NCBI RefSeq assembly: GCF_010993705.1
Contig: NZ_WOFO01000015.1
Location: 43,232-107,231 of the forward strand
Length of the DNA: 64,000 nt
DNA from: Cyclobacterium sp. SYSU L10401
GTDB lineage: Bacteria; Bacteroidota; Bacteroidia; Cytophagales; Cyclobacteriaceae
Direction: 5' to 3'
Each line of letters starts with the position of its first letter. Within the stretch, counting starts at the first letter, position 1. Below are positions 28,040 through 37,421 of the stretch, one piece after another. Both the position numbers and the translations under genes were made by a program. Under the pieces are notes generated by a model, which was not told the origin of the DNA, did not search any database, and was given only the letters and a program-made list of their open reading frames with translations.

Positions 28040-28225
28040 CTTTATTTTAAAAAATAGTTTTTATCAATAAATTATTAAATTCAAACCTGAAATAAGTTTA
28101 ATACCTAACGAAAAGTTAATACATGTAAGAAAAAAGCAAGTAAATCAATGCAGGCAGGCTGGTATTTTACTTTAAGTACAAGCTTTGCGAAAAATTATCA
28201 TTCAATTAACGTCAAACCAAAAATT

Positions 28226-31200
28226 ATGACCTCGAAAAATTACCTGAAAACAGGGCTATTATTGTTTCTGATGGCCTTTAGTACCCACCTGGCACTGGCA
28301 CAAAATGTGCAGGTCAGCGGGCAGATTACAGATGAAAATGAAATGCCCATCCCCGGGGCATCCGTGTTGGTAAAAGGCACCTCCACCGGTGCAGCTGCAG
28401 ACCTTGATGGCAACTATAACATTTCGGCACCGGCAAATGCAACCCTGGTATTTTCCTTTATTGGTTATTCACCCAAAGAGGTGGCCATTGGCAACCAATC
28501 CCAAATAAACGTTCAGCTTGAACCTGATGTTTCAGATCTTGAAGAAGTGGTTGTAGTAGGCTATGGTACTACCCGAAAAAGCCAGCTGACGGGAGCCATT
28601 TCCTCCGTTGGCAGCAGAGAAATAGCTGAGCAACCCATAGTAGATGCAAGGCAGGCCCTTCAGGGTCGTGCCACGGGAGTAGATGTGACCCAGGCGGGTA
28701 GTAAGCCCGGTTCCGCTCCTCAGGTCAGGATCCGTGGAAGGCGATCCTTTAATGCCGGAAATGATCCCCTGTATGTAGTGGATAATATTCCAATTGCAGG
28801 TGGAATAAATGACATCAACCCCCAGGACATTGTATCCATGGAGGTATTGAAGGATGCTTCTGCTACTGCCATATATGGTTCCAGAGGAGCCAACGGTGTG
28901 GTACTTATTACCACCAAAAGAGGCGAGGTAGGAAAAACTGTAGTTTCTTTTGATTCTTATTATGGAGTCAACCAAAGTCTGGGAAGAATCGAAAACTTTA
29001 ACGGCGAGGAATTTGCTGAATACAAGAGGGAATCCAGAAGAGCCGTAGGAGAATATCCTGAAGGTCCTGCCACCCAGGAAGCAGACGAAGGACTTTTTGA
29101 GCCCAACGAATTGGAAAGCATCCGACTTGGTAGGAGTTTTGATTATATTGATGCACTGACCAGAACCGGGAATATCCAAAGTCACCAAATCAGTGTTTCA
29201 GGTGGAAGTGACAAAACTACCTTTTTCCTCTCCGGAAACATGTTCCGTGATGTGGGTGTAGTGAAAAATCAGGATTTCAGTCGGTATTCTTTCCGGGCAA
29301 ATGTAGACCATAAGATAAACGATAAATTCCGAATAGGTACTTCTACCCTCTTTACCTACAGTGAGCGAAACGGTGAAAATTTTAATCCTATCGGTGGAGC
29401 CCTTCAGGAAAACCCTTTGGGCAAAACCTTTAATGATGATGGGACAATCAATTTCCAGCCTACCAATGATGGCCTGAGGACCAATCCCCTGGCTGAAATT
29501 GTACCAGGTGCCCATGAAGACCTGACCAAAAGGTACAGGATCTTCAACAGTGTCTACGCCATGTGGGATATTGCCCCAGGCTTAAGTTACAGGGTCAATT
29601 TTGGTCCGGACATCACGATCAGAAGAAGTGGAAGGTTTATCGGTTCTCAAACCAATGCTCGCCGAGGTGGAGACCCAACCGGTAGTGTCAATGAAGAGTT
29701 TCAGGTCAATTATACCCTGGAAAACATTATCAATTATTCCAAAACATTTAACGACATACACAACTTTCAATTTACGGGACTACAATCCTTGCAAAAAGAT
29801 AACCGGGAATTTACCAGCATCAACGTATTGGGAATCCCTGCAGAGAGCCAATTTTTCCACCGGCTGGGTGATGCCAGCCAGATTACAGGAGCCAATACCA
29901 ACCTGATCCAATGGACATTAATGTCTTTCATGGGAAGGTTGAATTATGATTACAAAGGCAAATTTCTGTTAACAGGTACCATCAGGGCTGACGGATCTTC
30001 CAGGTTTGGAGAAAACAACCGATACGGTTACTTCCCCTCTGTGGCTTTTGGTTGGAACATAGGAGATGAAGATTTCCTTTCCGGAAGCGAGTTTCTGGAT
30101 CAACTGAAGTTAAGAACCAGCTATGGATCTATAGGAAACCAGGGTATCGATCCTTACCAGACGCAACCTTTGCTGGCCAGAACTTCCTATGAATTCGGAG
30201 GAGATGCGGCATTTGGCTATCGGCCAAATACTATCGGTAACCCTGACCTGAGGTGGGAAACTTCTACTACCGCCAACGCCGGTTTGGATTTTGCCTTTTC
30301 ACAAGGCCGCATATCCGGTACATTAGAGTACTACGTAACCACCACTTCAGATTTATTGGCTCCTCAGCCATTGCCCAATTCTACAGGATTTGGTGGGTTT
30401 ATCACCAATATTGGTAAAACCCAAAACAGGGGTATTGAACTTACTTTAAATACCATCAACATCGACAGGGGTGGTTTCAGGTGGTCAACTGATTTTATTT
30501 TCAATAGAAACCGGGAAGAGATCCTTGAACTTGCCGATGGAGATGATATAGGTGCCGGAAGATTTATCGGAGAACCACTTACCGTGTTTTTCGACTGGAA
30601 TAAGGAAGGTATCTGGCAATTGGATGAAGCAGATGAAGCAGCTGTCTACAGTGACCAGCCTGGTATCATTAAGGTGGAAGACATCAATGACGATGGACAG
30701 ATCAATGCCGATGACCGACAGATTCTGGGTTCTGCCGTTCCTGATTTTTCCGGTGGTATCACCAACAGGATATCTTATAAAGGCATTGACTTTTCGTTCT
30801 TTGTCTTTGGCAGATTCGGCTCCATGATCAGAAGTGATTTCCACACCGGAGGTTTCAATGCATTGGCAGGACGTTATAACAACCTGAATGTCGACTACTG
30901 GACGCCAGACAACCCTACCAATGATTATCCGCGCCCTAATGTCAACCAGGAATTCCCCAAGTATTCTACTTCTTTAAGGTACTTCAATGGTACTTTCCTG
31001 AAGGTAAGGAACATCAACCTGGGTTACACCTTCCCTGCACCAATAGTAGAAAAACTTAAACTGAGTAGCCTCAGGGTTTATTCCAGTATTCAGCAGCCAT
31101 TTATCTTCTCTGAATACAGAAGCAGGCATGCAGGTATTGACCCAGAAACATTCATCGATGGTGAGCAAGGCGTAGAGGGTGGTGTAGTCAATTCAAACAT

Positions 31201-31249
31201 CGCCCCTGCTGTGACACAGATTACATTTGGCATTAACGCGAAGTTTTAA
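28226..31249 (+). CDS. SusC/RagA family TonB-linked outer membrane protein
   Basis: The ATG at 28226 gives a standard signal peptide (MTSKNYLKTGLLLFLMAFSTHLALA) and 1007 residues; an upstream ATG at 28148 would add 26 residues before it. In order: a carboxypeptidase-regulatory-like domain (VSGQITDENEMPIPGASVLV), the SusC signature and TonB-box region LEEVVVVGYGTTRKSQLTGA, a plug domain with the SYGSRGANGVVLITTK-type motif, then a 22-strand-type barrel ending in FGINAKF. It imports glycan fragments with the SusD gene 25 bases downstream. The substrate is unknown. Confidence 0.96.
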   Translation: MTSKNYLKTGLLLFLMAFSTHLALAQNVQVSGQITDENEMPIPGASVLVKGTSTGAAADLDGNYNISAPANATLVFSFIGYSPKEVAIGNQSQINVQLEPDVSDLEEVVVVGYGTTRKSQLTGAISSVGSREIAEQPIVDARQALQGRATGVDVTQAGSKPGSAPQVRIRGRRSFNAGNDPLYVVDNIPIAGGINDINPQDIVSMEVLKDASATAIYGSRGANGVVLITTKRGEVGKTVVSFDSYYGVNQSLGRIENFNGEEFAEYKRESRRAVGEYPEGPATQEADEGLFEPNELESIRLGRSFDYIDALTRTGNIQSHQISVSGGSDKTTFFLSGNMFRDVGVVKNQDFSRYSFRANVDHKINDKFRIGTSTLFTYSERNGENFNPIGGALQENPLGKTFNDDGTINFQPTNDGLRTNPLAEIVPGAHEDLTKRYRIFNSVYAMWDIAPGLSYRVNFGPDITIRRSGRFIGSQTNARRGGDPTGSVNEEFQVNYTLENIINYSKTFNDIHNFQFTGLQSLQKDNREFTSINVLGIPAESQFFHRLGDASQITGANTNLIQWTLMSFMGRLNYDYKGKFLLTGTIRADGSSRFGENNRYGYFPSVAFGWNIGDEDFLSGSEFLDQLKLRTSYGSIGNQGIDPYQTQPLLARTSYEFGGDAAFGYRPNTIGNPDLRWETSTTANAGLDFAFSQGRISGTLEYYVTTTSDLLAPQPLPNSTGFGGFITNIGKTQNRGIELTLNTINIDRGGFRWSTDFIFNRNREEILELADGDDIGAGRFIGEPLTVFFDWNKEGIWQLDEADEAAVYSDQPGIIKVEDINDDGQINADDRQILGSAVPDFSGGITNRISYKGIDFSFFVFGRFGSMIRSDFHTGGFNALAGRYNNLNVDYWTPDNPTNDYPRPNVNQEFPKYSTSLRYFNGTFLKVRNINLGYTFPAPIVEKLKLSSLRVYSSIQQPFIFSEYRSRHAGIDPETFIDGEQGVEGGVVNSNIAPAVTQITFGINAKF

Positions 31250-31274
31250 GCGGAAACTAAATTACTGAAACAAC

Positions 31275-32933
31275 ATGAAATCAAATATCAAAAATATATT
31301 TTCAAAATACTCCAGGATTGGCATGATGGGAGCTGCATTGTTTGCTGCCGCCAGCTGTGAAGGAATTCTTGAAGAAGAGGTAATATCCAATATCGGCAAT
31401 GATTACCTCAACACCCCAAGCGGATTGAATGATGGCTTACACGCTGCCTACAGTTCATTAAGGGCCTGGTATGGAACCGAAAGGGGAAATAATTTCACCA
31501 TATTCGGTACAGATACCTATACCAATGGTGCTGATGGCTCCTTCAAATACATGAATTTCTATACCTCAGATTTTGACTCCCAAAATTCTCACGTCAGGGA
31601 AATATGGGACCAGTTCTATCAGGGAATCAACACCTGCAACGCTGTGATAGACCGGGCACCTGAAGTCGAAGGATTGTCTCAGGAAATCAAGGACCAAAGG
31701 GTAGCGGAAGCCAAATTTATCAGGGCACACCATTACTTCATATTGGTTCAGCTCTTCGGGCCGGTTGACCTCCAACTGTCCGAATCTGTTATTCCTTCCA
31801 CAGAAGTGACCCGCACTCCGGTTCCAGATATTTATGCAGCCATTATCAGTGATTTGGAAGATGCCATTCCTTTATTGGACCCTGTCTCTCAGGCAGATGA
31901 TTATGGTAGAGCTACCAGGCCGGCTGCTGAGCACCTGCTGGGTAAAGTCTACATTACCAAGGCTACGTCAGAAGCTGCCGCTAGCGATGATTATGCCAAG
32001 GCAGAGCCACTATTACAGAATGTGATTAACAATTATGACTTCAGTTTGCTGGATAATTTTGGTGATATCCACGCATTTGGTAATGAAGTAAACGATGAGG
32101 TAGTTTTTGCAGTGCAATACGGAAGGAATCCCCTTACAAACGGAGGAGGTAACAACTCCCACGTCTTTTTCCTGATGGAATATGACGTTCAGCCAGGAAT
32201 GAGAAGGGATACCCAAAACGGACGTCCATTCAAAAGGTATAAGCCTACTAATTATACCTACAATGTGATCTTTGCTGACCGTGAGAATGACAGCAGGTAT
32301 TTCAATACCTTTCTGGACGTTTATTACTCCAACAATCCCGGCACCTACAACACCAACTTTGACCAGTCAAAGGATCAGGTAACGTTTGCTGCCGGGGATA
32401 CGGCAATTTACATCCCAGGATACGAAATGCCGGAAGCCGAAAGGGCTCAAAAGCCGTATCAGGTGCTGGTACCTTCTGCTTACAGTGAGCGACTATTTAC
32501 CAGCCTGAGAAAACACATGGATCCGGGAAGAGCTGATTTGACCCAATTTCAAGGTGGAAGGGATTATATCGCTTTCAGACTGGGAGATACTTACCTGCTC
32601 CTTGCTGAAGCACAGCTAATGCAAGAAAAAGTAGCTGAAGCCACTGAGACCATCAACGTTATCCGCAGGAGAGCAGCATTTCCTGGTAAAGAAGATCAGA
32701 TGGAAATCACTTCTGGTGAAATGGACATGGAAATGATCGTTGAAGAAAGGGCCAGAGAATTACTAGGTGAGCAACAAAGATGGCTGGACCTGAAAAGGTG
32801 GGGTATCTTATTGGAAAGGGTAAGGGAGCACAACCCTCAGGCCTCAGGGCTGCAGGATTTCCACCTGCTTAGACCGATTCCTCAAAACCAAATCGACCGC
32901 GCTGACTCATTTAGCCAAAATCCGGGATATTAA
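31275..32933 (+). CDS. SusD/RagB family nutrient-binding outer membrane lipoprotein
   Basis: This 552-residue surface lipoprotein has its lipobox at AAASC (Cys28). Typical SusD features follow: DGLHAAYSSLRAWYG, a tetratricopeptide-like region with EAKFIRAHHYFILVQLFGPV, YGRATRPAAEHLLGKVYI, and the C-terminal RARELLGEQQRWLDLKRWG with PIPQNQID. It forms the lid of the SusC channel encoded 25 bases upstream. A terminator follows, so susC-susD is a two-gene unit with no hydrolase in the transcript. Confidence 0.96.
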   Translation: MKSNIKNIFSKYSRIGMMGAALFAAASCEGILEEEVISNIGNDYLNTPSGLNDGLHAAYSSLRAWYGTERGNNFTIFGTDTYTNGADGSFKYMNFYTSDFDSQNSHVREIWDQFYQGINTCNAVIDRAPEVEGLSQEIKDQRVAEAKFIRAHHYFILVQLFGPVDLQLSESVIPSTEVTRTPVPDIYAAIISDLEDAIPLLDPVSQADDYGRATRPAAEHLLGKVYITKATSEAAASDDYAKAEPLLQNVINNYDFSLLDNFGDIHAFGNEVNDEVVFAVQYGRNPLTNGGGNNSHVFFLMEYDVQPGMRRDTQNGRPFKRYKPTNYTYNVIFADRENDSRYFNTFLDVYYSNNPGTYNTNFDQSKDQVTFAAGDTAIYIPGYEMPEAERAQKPYQVLVPSAYSERLFTSLRKHMDPGRADLTQFQGGRDYIAFRLGDTYLLLAEAQLMQEKVAEATETINVIRRRAAFPGKEDQMEITSGEMDMEMIVEERARELLGEQQRWLDLKRWGILLERVREHNPQASGLQDFHLLRPIPQNQIDRADSFSQNPGY

Positions 32934-32953
32934 ATCATTTCCCATTCAACTGC

Positions 32954-32988
32954 AAAAGGGCTTGAAATTATTTTCAAGCCCTTTTTTT
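32954..32988 (+). terminator. Rho-independent terminator after susD
   Basis: A perfect 14-base-pair stem (32954-32967 with 32972-32985, starting AAAAGGGCTTGAAA) with loop TTAT is followed by further T residues. It lies 20 bases after the stop codon. Confidence 0.92.
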
Positions 32989-33073
32989 AATTTAAAACCC
33001 AGCCACAAAATGATAGGATGCCATAAATATTTACATGGTATACCTGGCCTTAGCCAAAAATCTACTGACTTTT

Positions 33074-33244
33074 TCAAAGGGATCCCTTGGATAAAGCCGT
33101 ATTGAAAGAATAGGCATTCAGACTTAGTTTCAGGTTATTTTGGCTAACCGCAGGCTTCTCAGGTAGAGTAAGTGGATAAATTAACGGCAAGCCGGCAAGC
33201 TGTACTCCTTTCTTGACAAAGTCTCTTCTTTTGAATAAAAGCAT
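33074..33244 (-). pseudogene. Truncated N-terminus of a Tat-exported sugar isomerase/epimerase
   Basis: Starting at the ATG at 33244, about 56 codons encode a twin-arginine-type leader (MLLFKRRDFVKKGVQLAGLP) and the first strand KLSLNAYSFN of a TIM-barrel sugar isomerase, then stop at TGA. No continuation was found in the other two minus-strand frames down to the susD terminator, so most of the barrel is missing. The leader and strand resemble the sugar phosphate isomerase/epimerase proteins found near uronate genes in related bacteria. It would be divergent from uxaC across the operator at 33405. Confidence 0.65.
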
Positions 33245-33404
33245 GTTTCCTGGGTCAGACAAATATTTTGTGTGAGGATAGCAGTAATAAAATCAAATAA
33301 AAACATATTCCAGCTTTTCTCCATATTAATATACCGGCTATAAAGATTTAAAGGTAATAAAAATAAGAATAAGTAGATTTTCATAAAATTTTAATTTAAT
33401 TTGT

Positions 33405-33416
33405 GCAATCGATTGC
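33405..33416. promoter_or_regulatory. Putative LacI-family-type operator (site 3)
   Basis: GCAATCGATTGC is a perfect 12-base palindrome 73 bases before the uxaC ATG and between uxaC and the divergent isomerase remnant. It matches the cores at 26286 and 28018. Confidence 0.6.
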
Positions 33417-33488
33417 CTAAACCCGGAAATTACTGGCTTAAGATAAAATTAATTTTTATTATTGCTTTGACTTTAAAATTTATAGGAA

Positions 33489-34922
33489 ATGGAGAACATA
33501 TTGAATGCAACAAAAAATACATTTTTAACCGATGATTTTCTGCTAAAAAGTGATTTTGCCCGGAGACTGTACCATGATCACGCCAAAAAAATGCCCATCA
33601 TCGATTACCATTGTCATTTGTCCCCGCATGATATCGCCACCGATCGTCAATTTAAAAACATGACTGCCATTTGGCTGGAAGGAGATCACTACAAGTGGAG
33701 GGCCATGAGAACCCTGGGAGTCAATGAAAAATTCATTACCGGAGAGGCATCTGACAAGGAGAAATTTGAGAGTTGGGCCAAATCTGTTCCCCATACCATG
33801 CGAAATCCCCTGTATCACTGGACACATCTGGAGCTATTGAGGTATTTTGGAATTGACCGCTTACTTGATGAAAGCTCTGCCAGCCAGGTTTATGAAGAAA
33901 CTACCGGTTTGTTGCAGGAGGATTCCTACAGCACAAGGGGCTTGCTTTCCAGAATGAATGTCGAAGTGGTCTGTACGACGGATGACCCCATCGACTCCCT
34001 TCAATACCACCAAATGGCAAAAAACAAAAACCTGCCGCTCAAGCTCTTGCCAGCCTTCAGACCCGATCAGGCTTATGCCGTAGAAAACCCAAAAAACTAT
34101 CTTTCCTACCTGGATAAATTATCGCAGGTGTCAGGAGTGGAAATAAACAAATACGAAGACCTGCTTTCGGCTCTGGAAAACCGGGTAGCCTACTTTCATG
34201 AAAATGGAGGCCGACTGGCGGATCACGGCCTGGAACAGTTGTATTTCTTTGATGAAAACAAATACGCCATCGCCTCCCTCTTTTCTAAAATCAAGGATGG
34301 GAAATCACTGGAACCTGACGAAGTGAGATTTTTTAAATTCAAAACCCTGACAGCATTGAGTAAAATGTACCATGCCAAAGGCTGGACACAACAATATCAC
34401 CTGGGTGCTTTAAGGAACAACAACCGGAGAATGTTAAAGGTATTGGGACCCGACACAGGCTTTGATTCCATTGGGGATTTCCCTCAAAGTGTGGCCCTAT
34501 CAGGCTACCTGAACAACCTGGACAGCAGCGATCAACTTGCCAAAACCATACTTTATAACCTCAACCCAGCTGACAATGAGGTAATGGCTACCATGATAGG
34601 CAACTTCAATGATGGCTCCATCAAAGGAAAAGTGCAGTTTGGATCGGGCTGGTGGTACATGGACCAGAAAGATGGCATGGAAAAACAAATGAACACCCTA
34701 TCCAACATGGGCATTCTCAGTTGCTTTGTGGGCATGCTGACGGACAGCAGGAGTTTCCTTTCCTTTCCCCGCCATGAATACTTCAGAAGAATCCTTTGCA
34801 ACCTTATTGGTCAGGATGTGACCAATGGCGAACTGCCTGCGGATGAAAAGTGGTTGGGCCAAATGGTGGAAAATATCTGCTACAACAATGCCAGGGAATA
34901 CTTCGGCTTTTACGAATCCTGA
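33489..34922 (+). CDS. uxaC: Glucuronate isomerase
   Basis: This 477-residue amidohydrolase-superfamily enzyme converts D-glucuronate to D-fructuronate (or galacturonate to tagaturonate), the entry step of uronate breakdown. Family motifs are IIDYHCHLSPHDIATDRQF, DHYKWRAMRTLGV, CTTDDPIDSLQYH, LPAFRPD, and WTQQYHLGALRNNNRRM, with FGSGWWYMDQKDGM and TDSRSFLSFPRHEYFRRI near the end. Length matches UxaC. The operator-like palindrome upstream suggests induction together with susCD. A strong terminator follows. Confidence 0.97.
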   Translation: MENILNATKNTFLTDDFLLKSDFARRLYHDHAKKMPIIDYHCHLSPHDIATDRQFKNMTAIWLEGDHYKWRAMRTLGVNEKFITGEASDKEKFESWAKSVPHTMRNPLYHWTHLELLRYFGIDRLLDESSASQVYEETTGLLQEDSYSTRGLLSRMNVEVVCTTDDPIDSLQYHQMAKNKNLPLKLLPAFRPDQAYAVENPKNYLSYLDKLSQVSGVEINKYEDLLSALENRVAYFHENGGRLADHGLEQLYFFDENKYAIASLFSKIKDGKSLEPDEVRFFKFKTLTALSKMYHAKGWTQQYHLGALRNNNRRMLKVLGPDTGFDSIGDFPQSVALSGYLNNLDSSDQLAKTILYNLNPADNEVMATMIGNFNDGSIKGKVQFGSGWWYMDQKDGMEKQMNTLSNMGILSCFVGMLTDSRSFLSFPRHEYFRRILCNLIGQDVTNGELPADEKWLGQMVENICYNNAREYFGFYES

Positions 34923-34954
34923 AAACCTACCCGTAACCCCATAAACTTCACCAG

Positions 34955-34989
34955 AGCGCCCCCCGAAAGGATGGGGCGCTTTATTTTTT
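34955..34989 (+). terminator. Rho-independent terminator after uxaC
   Basis: AGCGCCCC (34955-34962) pairs with GGGGCGCT (34973-34980) around a 10-base loop, followed by TTATTTTTT. It lies just before the convergent transporter stop at 35020 and may act on both strands. Confidence 0.9.
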
Positions 34990-35019
34990 CCTCCTACCCG
35001 ATCAAGTTGTAATCCGATC

Positions 35020-36324
35020 CTAAAGCACCATGTTGGCTGCCTTTGGTTCAGGTTTATGGAAATAGTGAGCAATGCCAAAATACATTACCACCACAAAACA
35101 AATCATAGGCACATAATAGGAAAGATGAATATTGCCGGAGATATCAGAAACCTGACCCTGAGCAGCGGTAATCAAGGCTCCCCCAAGAATGGCCATGATC
35201 AACCCCGAACCTCCCAATTTGGTGTCATTCCCTAATCCCTCAGCGGCCAGGCCATAAATGGTAGGAAACATCAAAGACATGCATACCGAGATTAAAACCA
35301 GGGCGACAACAGCTACCATTCCACTTGCATAAATCACCACAAAGCTCAGCAGGATAGCCAGAAAAGAGGAGGTAGCCAAAAGCAGGGAAGGCTTAAAGTA
35401 CTTCATCAAGGCGGTAAATAAAAAGCGGCTGGCAGCAAACAGTATCAGGGAAACCAGGTAATAATCGGAGGCGTCACTTTCCATCATGTCCAACTCTGCC
35501 ATCACATACCGGATGGTGAAAGACCAAACGCCAATCTGGGCTCCTACATAGAAGAACTGGGCCATTACACCCCGTACGTAGTTTTTGTTTTTCGACAGTC
35601 TCCTGAAGCCGGCTATGATTCCGTCCTTCTCTACCGTCTCAGAAGCCACCGGCATCCGCACGGCCTTGATTACAAACCAGACGAAAATCAGAAAAAAAGC
35701 CACTCCCACATAGGTACTCACTACCCCGGCCAACTCATCTGCCTGAATGGCTTTAAGGGCTTCCGGACTCATGCTGGTACGGTCTGAAGCTTCTGCGGTA
35801 TTCAGTTGAGACAAAATAAAAACCTTACTGAGAAAAACACCTAAAACCGACCCAATAGGGTTAAAGGACTGCGCCAGGTTCAATCTCTGTGTCGCCGTTT
35901 CCGGAGGACCGATCACCAATATATAAGGATTTGCAGCAGTCTCTAAAATGGACAAACCTCCGGCCAGTACATACAAAGCCAATAGAAAAAAACCATAAGA
36001 CATCATCATGCCTGCCGGGTAAAACAACAGCGAACCTATGGCAAATAAGCCCAGCCCGAGGAGAATACCCGACTTGTAGGTGTATTTTCTAATAAAAATA
36101 GCCGCCGGCAATGCCAGACAGAAGTAGGAGCCGTAAAAGGCCAATTGAATCCAGGAAGTCTGGAAATCAGTCATACTCATGATCCTTTTAAAGGCTGCCA
36201 GTAAAGTATCGGTCATGTTGTGGGCCACTCCCCAAAGCATGAATAGGGAAGTAAGCAGTAGAAAAGGCCAGAAGTCTCTCTTGGAAATCAATTCGGCTTT
36301 GGCCGGTGGTATTTGTTGACTCAT
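35020..36324 (-). CDS. FucP-type sugar:proton symporter (MFS)
   Basis: This 434-residue major facilitator protein has about 12 membrane segments. The N-terminal part LTSLFMLWGVAHNMTDTLLAAFKRIM resembles the FucP family (fucose/galactose/glucose permeases), as does GGLSILETAANPYILVIGPPETATQRLNLAQSFNPIG, here broken by a short spacer. The sugar could be fucose, a hexuronate or another hexose; its neighbours are uxaC and an aldo/keto reductase. It is convergent with uxaC and probably precedes nothing else in its transcript, being 25 bases after the aldo/keto reductase gene. Confidence 0.88.
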   Translation of the reverse strand: MSQQIPPAKAELISKRDFWPFLLLTSLFMLWGVAHNMTDTLLAAFKRIMSMTDFQTSWIQLAFYGSYFCLALPAAIFIRKYTYKSGILLGLGLFAIGSLLFYPAGMMMSYGFFLLALYVLAGGLSILETAANPYILVIGPPETATQRLNLAQSFNPIGSVLGVFLSKVFILSQLNTAEASDRTSMSPEALKAIQADELAGVVSTYVGVAFFLIFVWFVIKAVRMPVASETVEKDGIIAGFRRLSKNKNYVRGVMAQFFYVGAQIGVWSFTIRYVMAELDMMESDASDYYLVSLILFAASRFLFTALMKYFKPSLLLATSSFLAILLSFVVIYASGMVAVVALVLISVCMSLMFPTIYGLAAEGLGNDTKLGGSGLIMAILGGALITAAQGQVSDISGNIHLSYYVPMICFVVVMYFGIAHYFHKPEPKAANMVL

Positions 36325-36349
36325 GGGTTTATATAATTAATTTTTTAGG

Positions 36350-37384
36350 TTATATGAAGGACAATGCGGAAATTAAGGATTTATCTTTTAACTCCTCCCA
36401 AAATCGCTCAGGAATTTTATTTTCGGCTGCCTGTAGGTTCTTTTGGATCAAATCGGGCTGATTGATGCTGAGGGCTACACTACAGATTCCAGGAATGGAA
36501 AGGGCAAACTGAATGCAGGCATGAAATGGGGCCACATCATGGGTCTCACATACTTTAAAAAATTGCTCCCTCCACAGGTATTTTTCTCTTCCTTCAGGAC
36601 TTTTTGGATCTAATTTTCTGTAGTCAAAATAGTCTTCCCCGACCAAAAATCCCGATTGAAAGATGGCAGCATTGATGATGCCGACTTGGTCTTGGCGAAG
36701 CAAGGCGATAAAATCCATCAATTCCGGAGGATGAGTGTAGAGGGACAAACTATTCGCCAGCATGATATAGTCCAGGGGAACCTCTCTATAAATCTTTCGG
36801 ATGATGGTCCAATCCTTGGCTCCCACGCCTACTCCCTTGACTTTTCCTTCTTTTTTAAGTTTGATAAGTGCCCGAAAAGCTTCCATAACCTGCTGCCAGC
36901 GGAGCCTTTCTTCCTGCTCATCCCTGGCTGCACTTAAAAATTCATCCGGATCATGCAGGGAAACCAATTGAGGACTATATCCCCGGAGTAGCTGATTGTC
37001 CTTTTCGAAACATTCCAAAATCCCCTCATAACCGATTTTCTGCACTGCATCATGTTGTAGACCTTTCCAGATTCCCGGTTCAAAGCTGGGCTCCTCCCCC
37101 TCAAGTGGTACCCTCACCCAGCCCAGTTTGTTGGTAATGATTACCTGATTCTCAGGAATGGCAGATTCCCTTAAAAACTCTCCTAAAACTTCCAAAGCAA
37201 GTCCGGCACCATATTTTCCCGCCGTATCAAATACGGTATAGGGGGCTGTTTGGCGGAAAATTTCCTTTAAAATGGATTTTTTTTCAGCTTTGGGATAGGC
37301 ATGAAAAAGATTGCCCAGGGCACTACTCCCAAATATGACAGGAGGGAACTTTAAACCGGTCTGACCCAAAGGTTTTACTTTCAT
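36350..37384 (-). CDS. Aldo/keto reductase, L-fucose/D-threo-aldose dehydrogenase-like
   Basis: This 344-residue TIM-barrel oxidoreductase uses NAD(P)H. The catalytic tetrad can be placed: Asp and Tyr in FDTAGKYGAGLALEVLG, Lys in IITNKLGW, and His in LVSLHDPDEF. The insert and overall pattern resemble D-threo-aldose 1-dehydrogenase/L-fucose dehydrogenase. A role in sugar oxidation fits its position 25 bases upstream of the FucP-type transporter, in the same direction. The exact substrate is unproven. Confidence 0.87.
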   Translation of the reverse strand: MKVKPLGQTGLKFPPVIFGSSALGNLFHAYPKAEKKSILKEIFRQTAPYTVFDTAGKYGAGLALEVLGEFLRESAIPENQVIITNKLGWVRVPLEGEEPSFEPGIWKGLQHDAVQKIGYEGILECFEKDNQLLRGYSPQLVSLHDPDEFLSAARDEQEERLRWQQVMEAFRALIKLKKEGKVKGVGVGAKDWTIIRKIYREVPLDYIMLANSLSLYTHPPELMDFIALLRQDQVGIINAAIFQSGFLVGEDYFDYRKLDPKSPEGREKYLWREQFFKVCETHDVAPFHACIQFALSIPGICSVALSINQPDLIQKNLQAAENKIPERFWEELKDKSLISALSFI

Positions 37385-37421
37385 TCGATTATATGCTCAA
37401 AGCCGATCCACGGTAATTTAC

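Larger units (their letters stand above)
27791..28225. other. Intergenic region before susC: terminator, operator and leader
   Basis: This 435-base stretch contains the terminator of the upstream gene, then AT-rich sequence with a perfect palindrome at 28018-28039, then a leader of about 185 bases. An 88-codon frame across it (27791-28057) lacks motifs and runs through the terminator, so it is not taken as a gene. Confidence 0.6.

Noticed and set aside
27791..28057. 88-codon frame between the DUF1080 and susC genes
   Set aside because: It crosses a strong terminator and the operator palindrome; composition looks noncoding.
33181..33384. 67-codon frame with a signal-like start beside uxaC
   Set aside because: It overlaps the isomerase remnant in another frame and has no recognisable mature part; at most debris of a lost gene.
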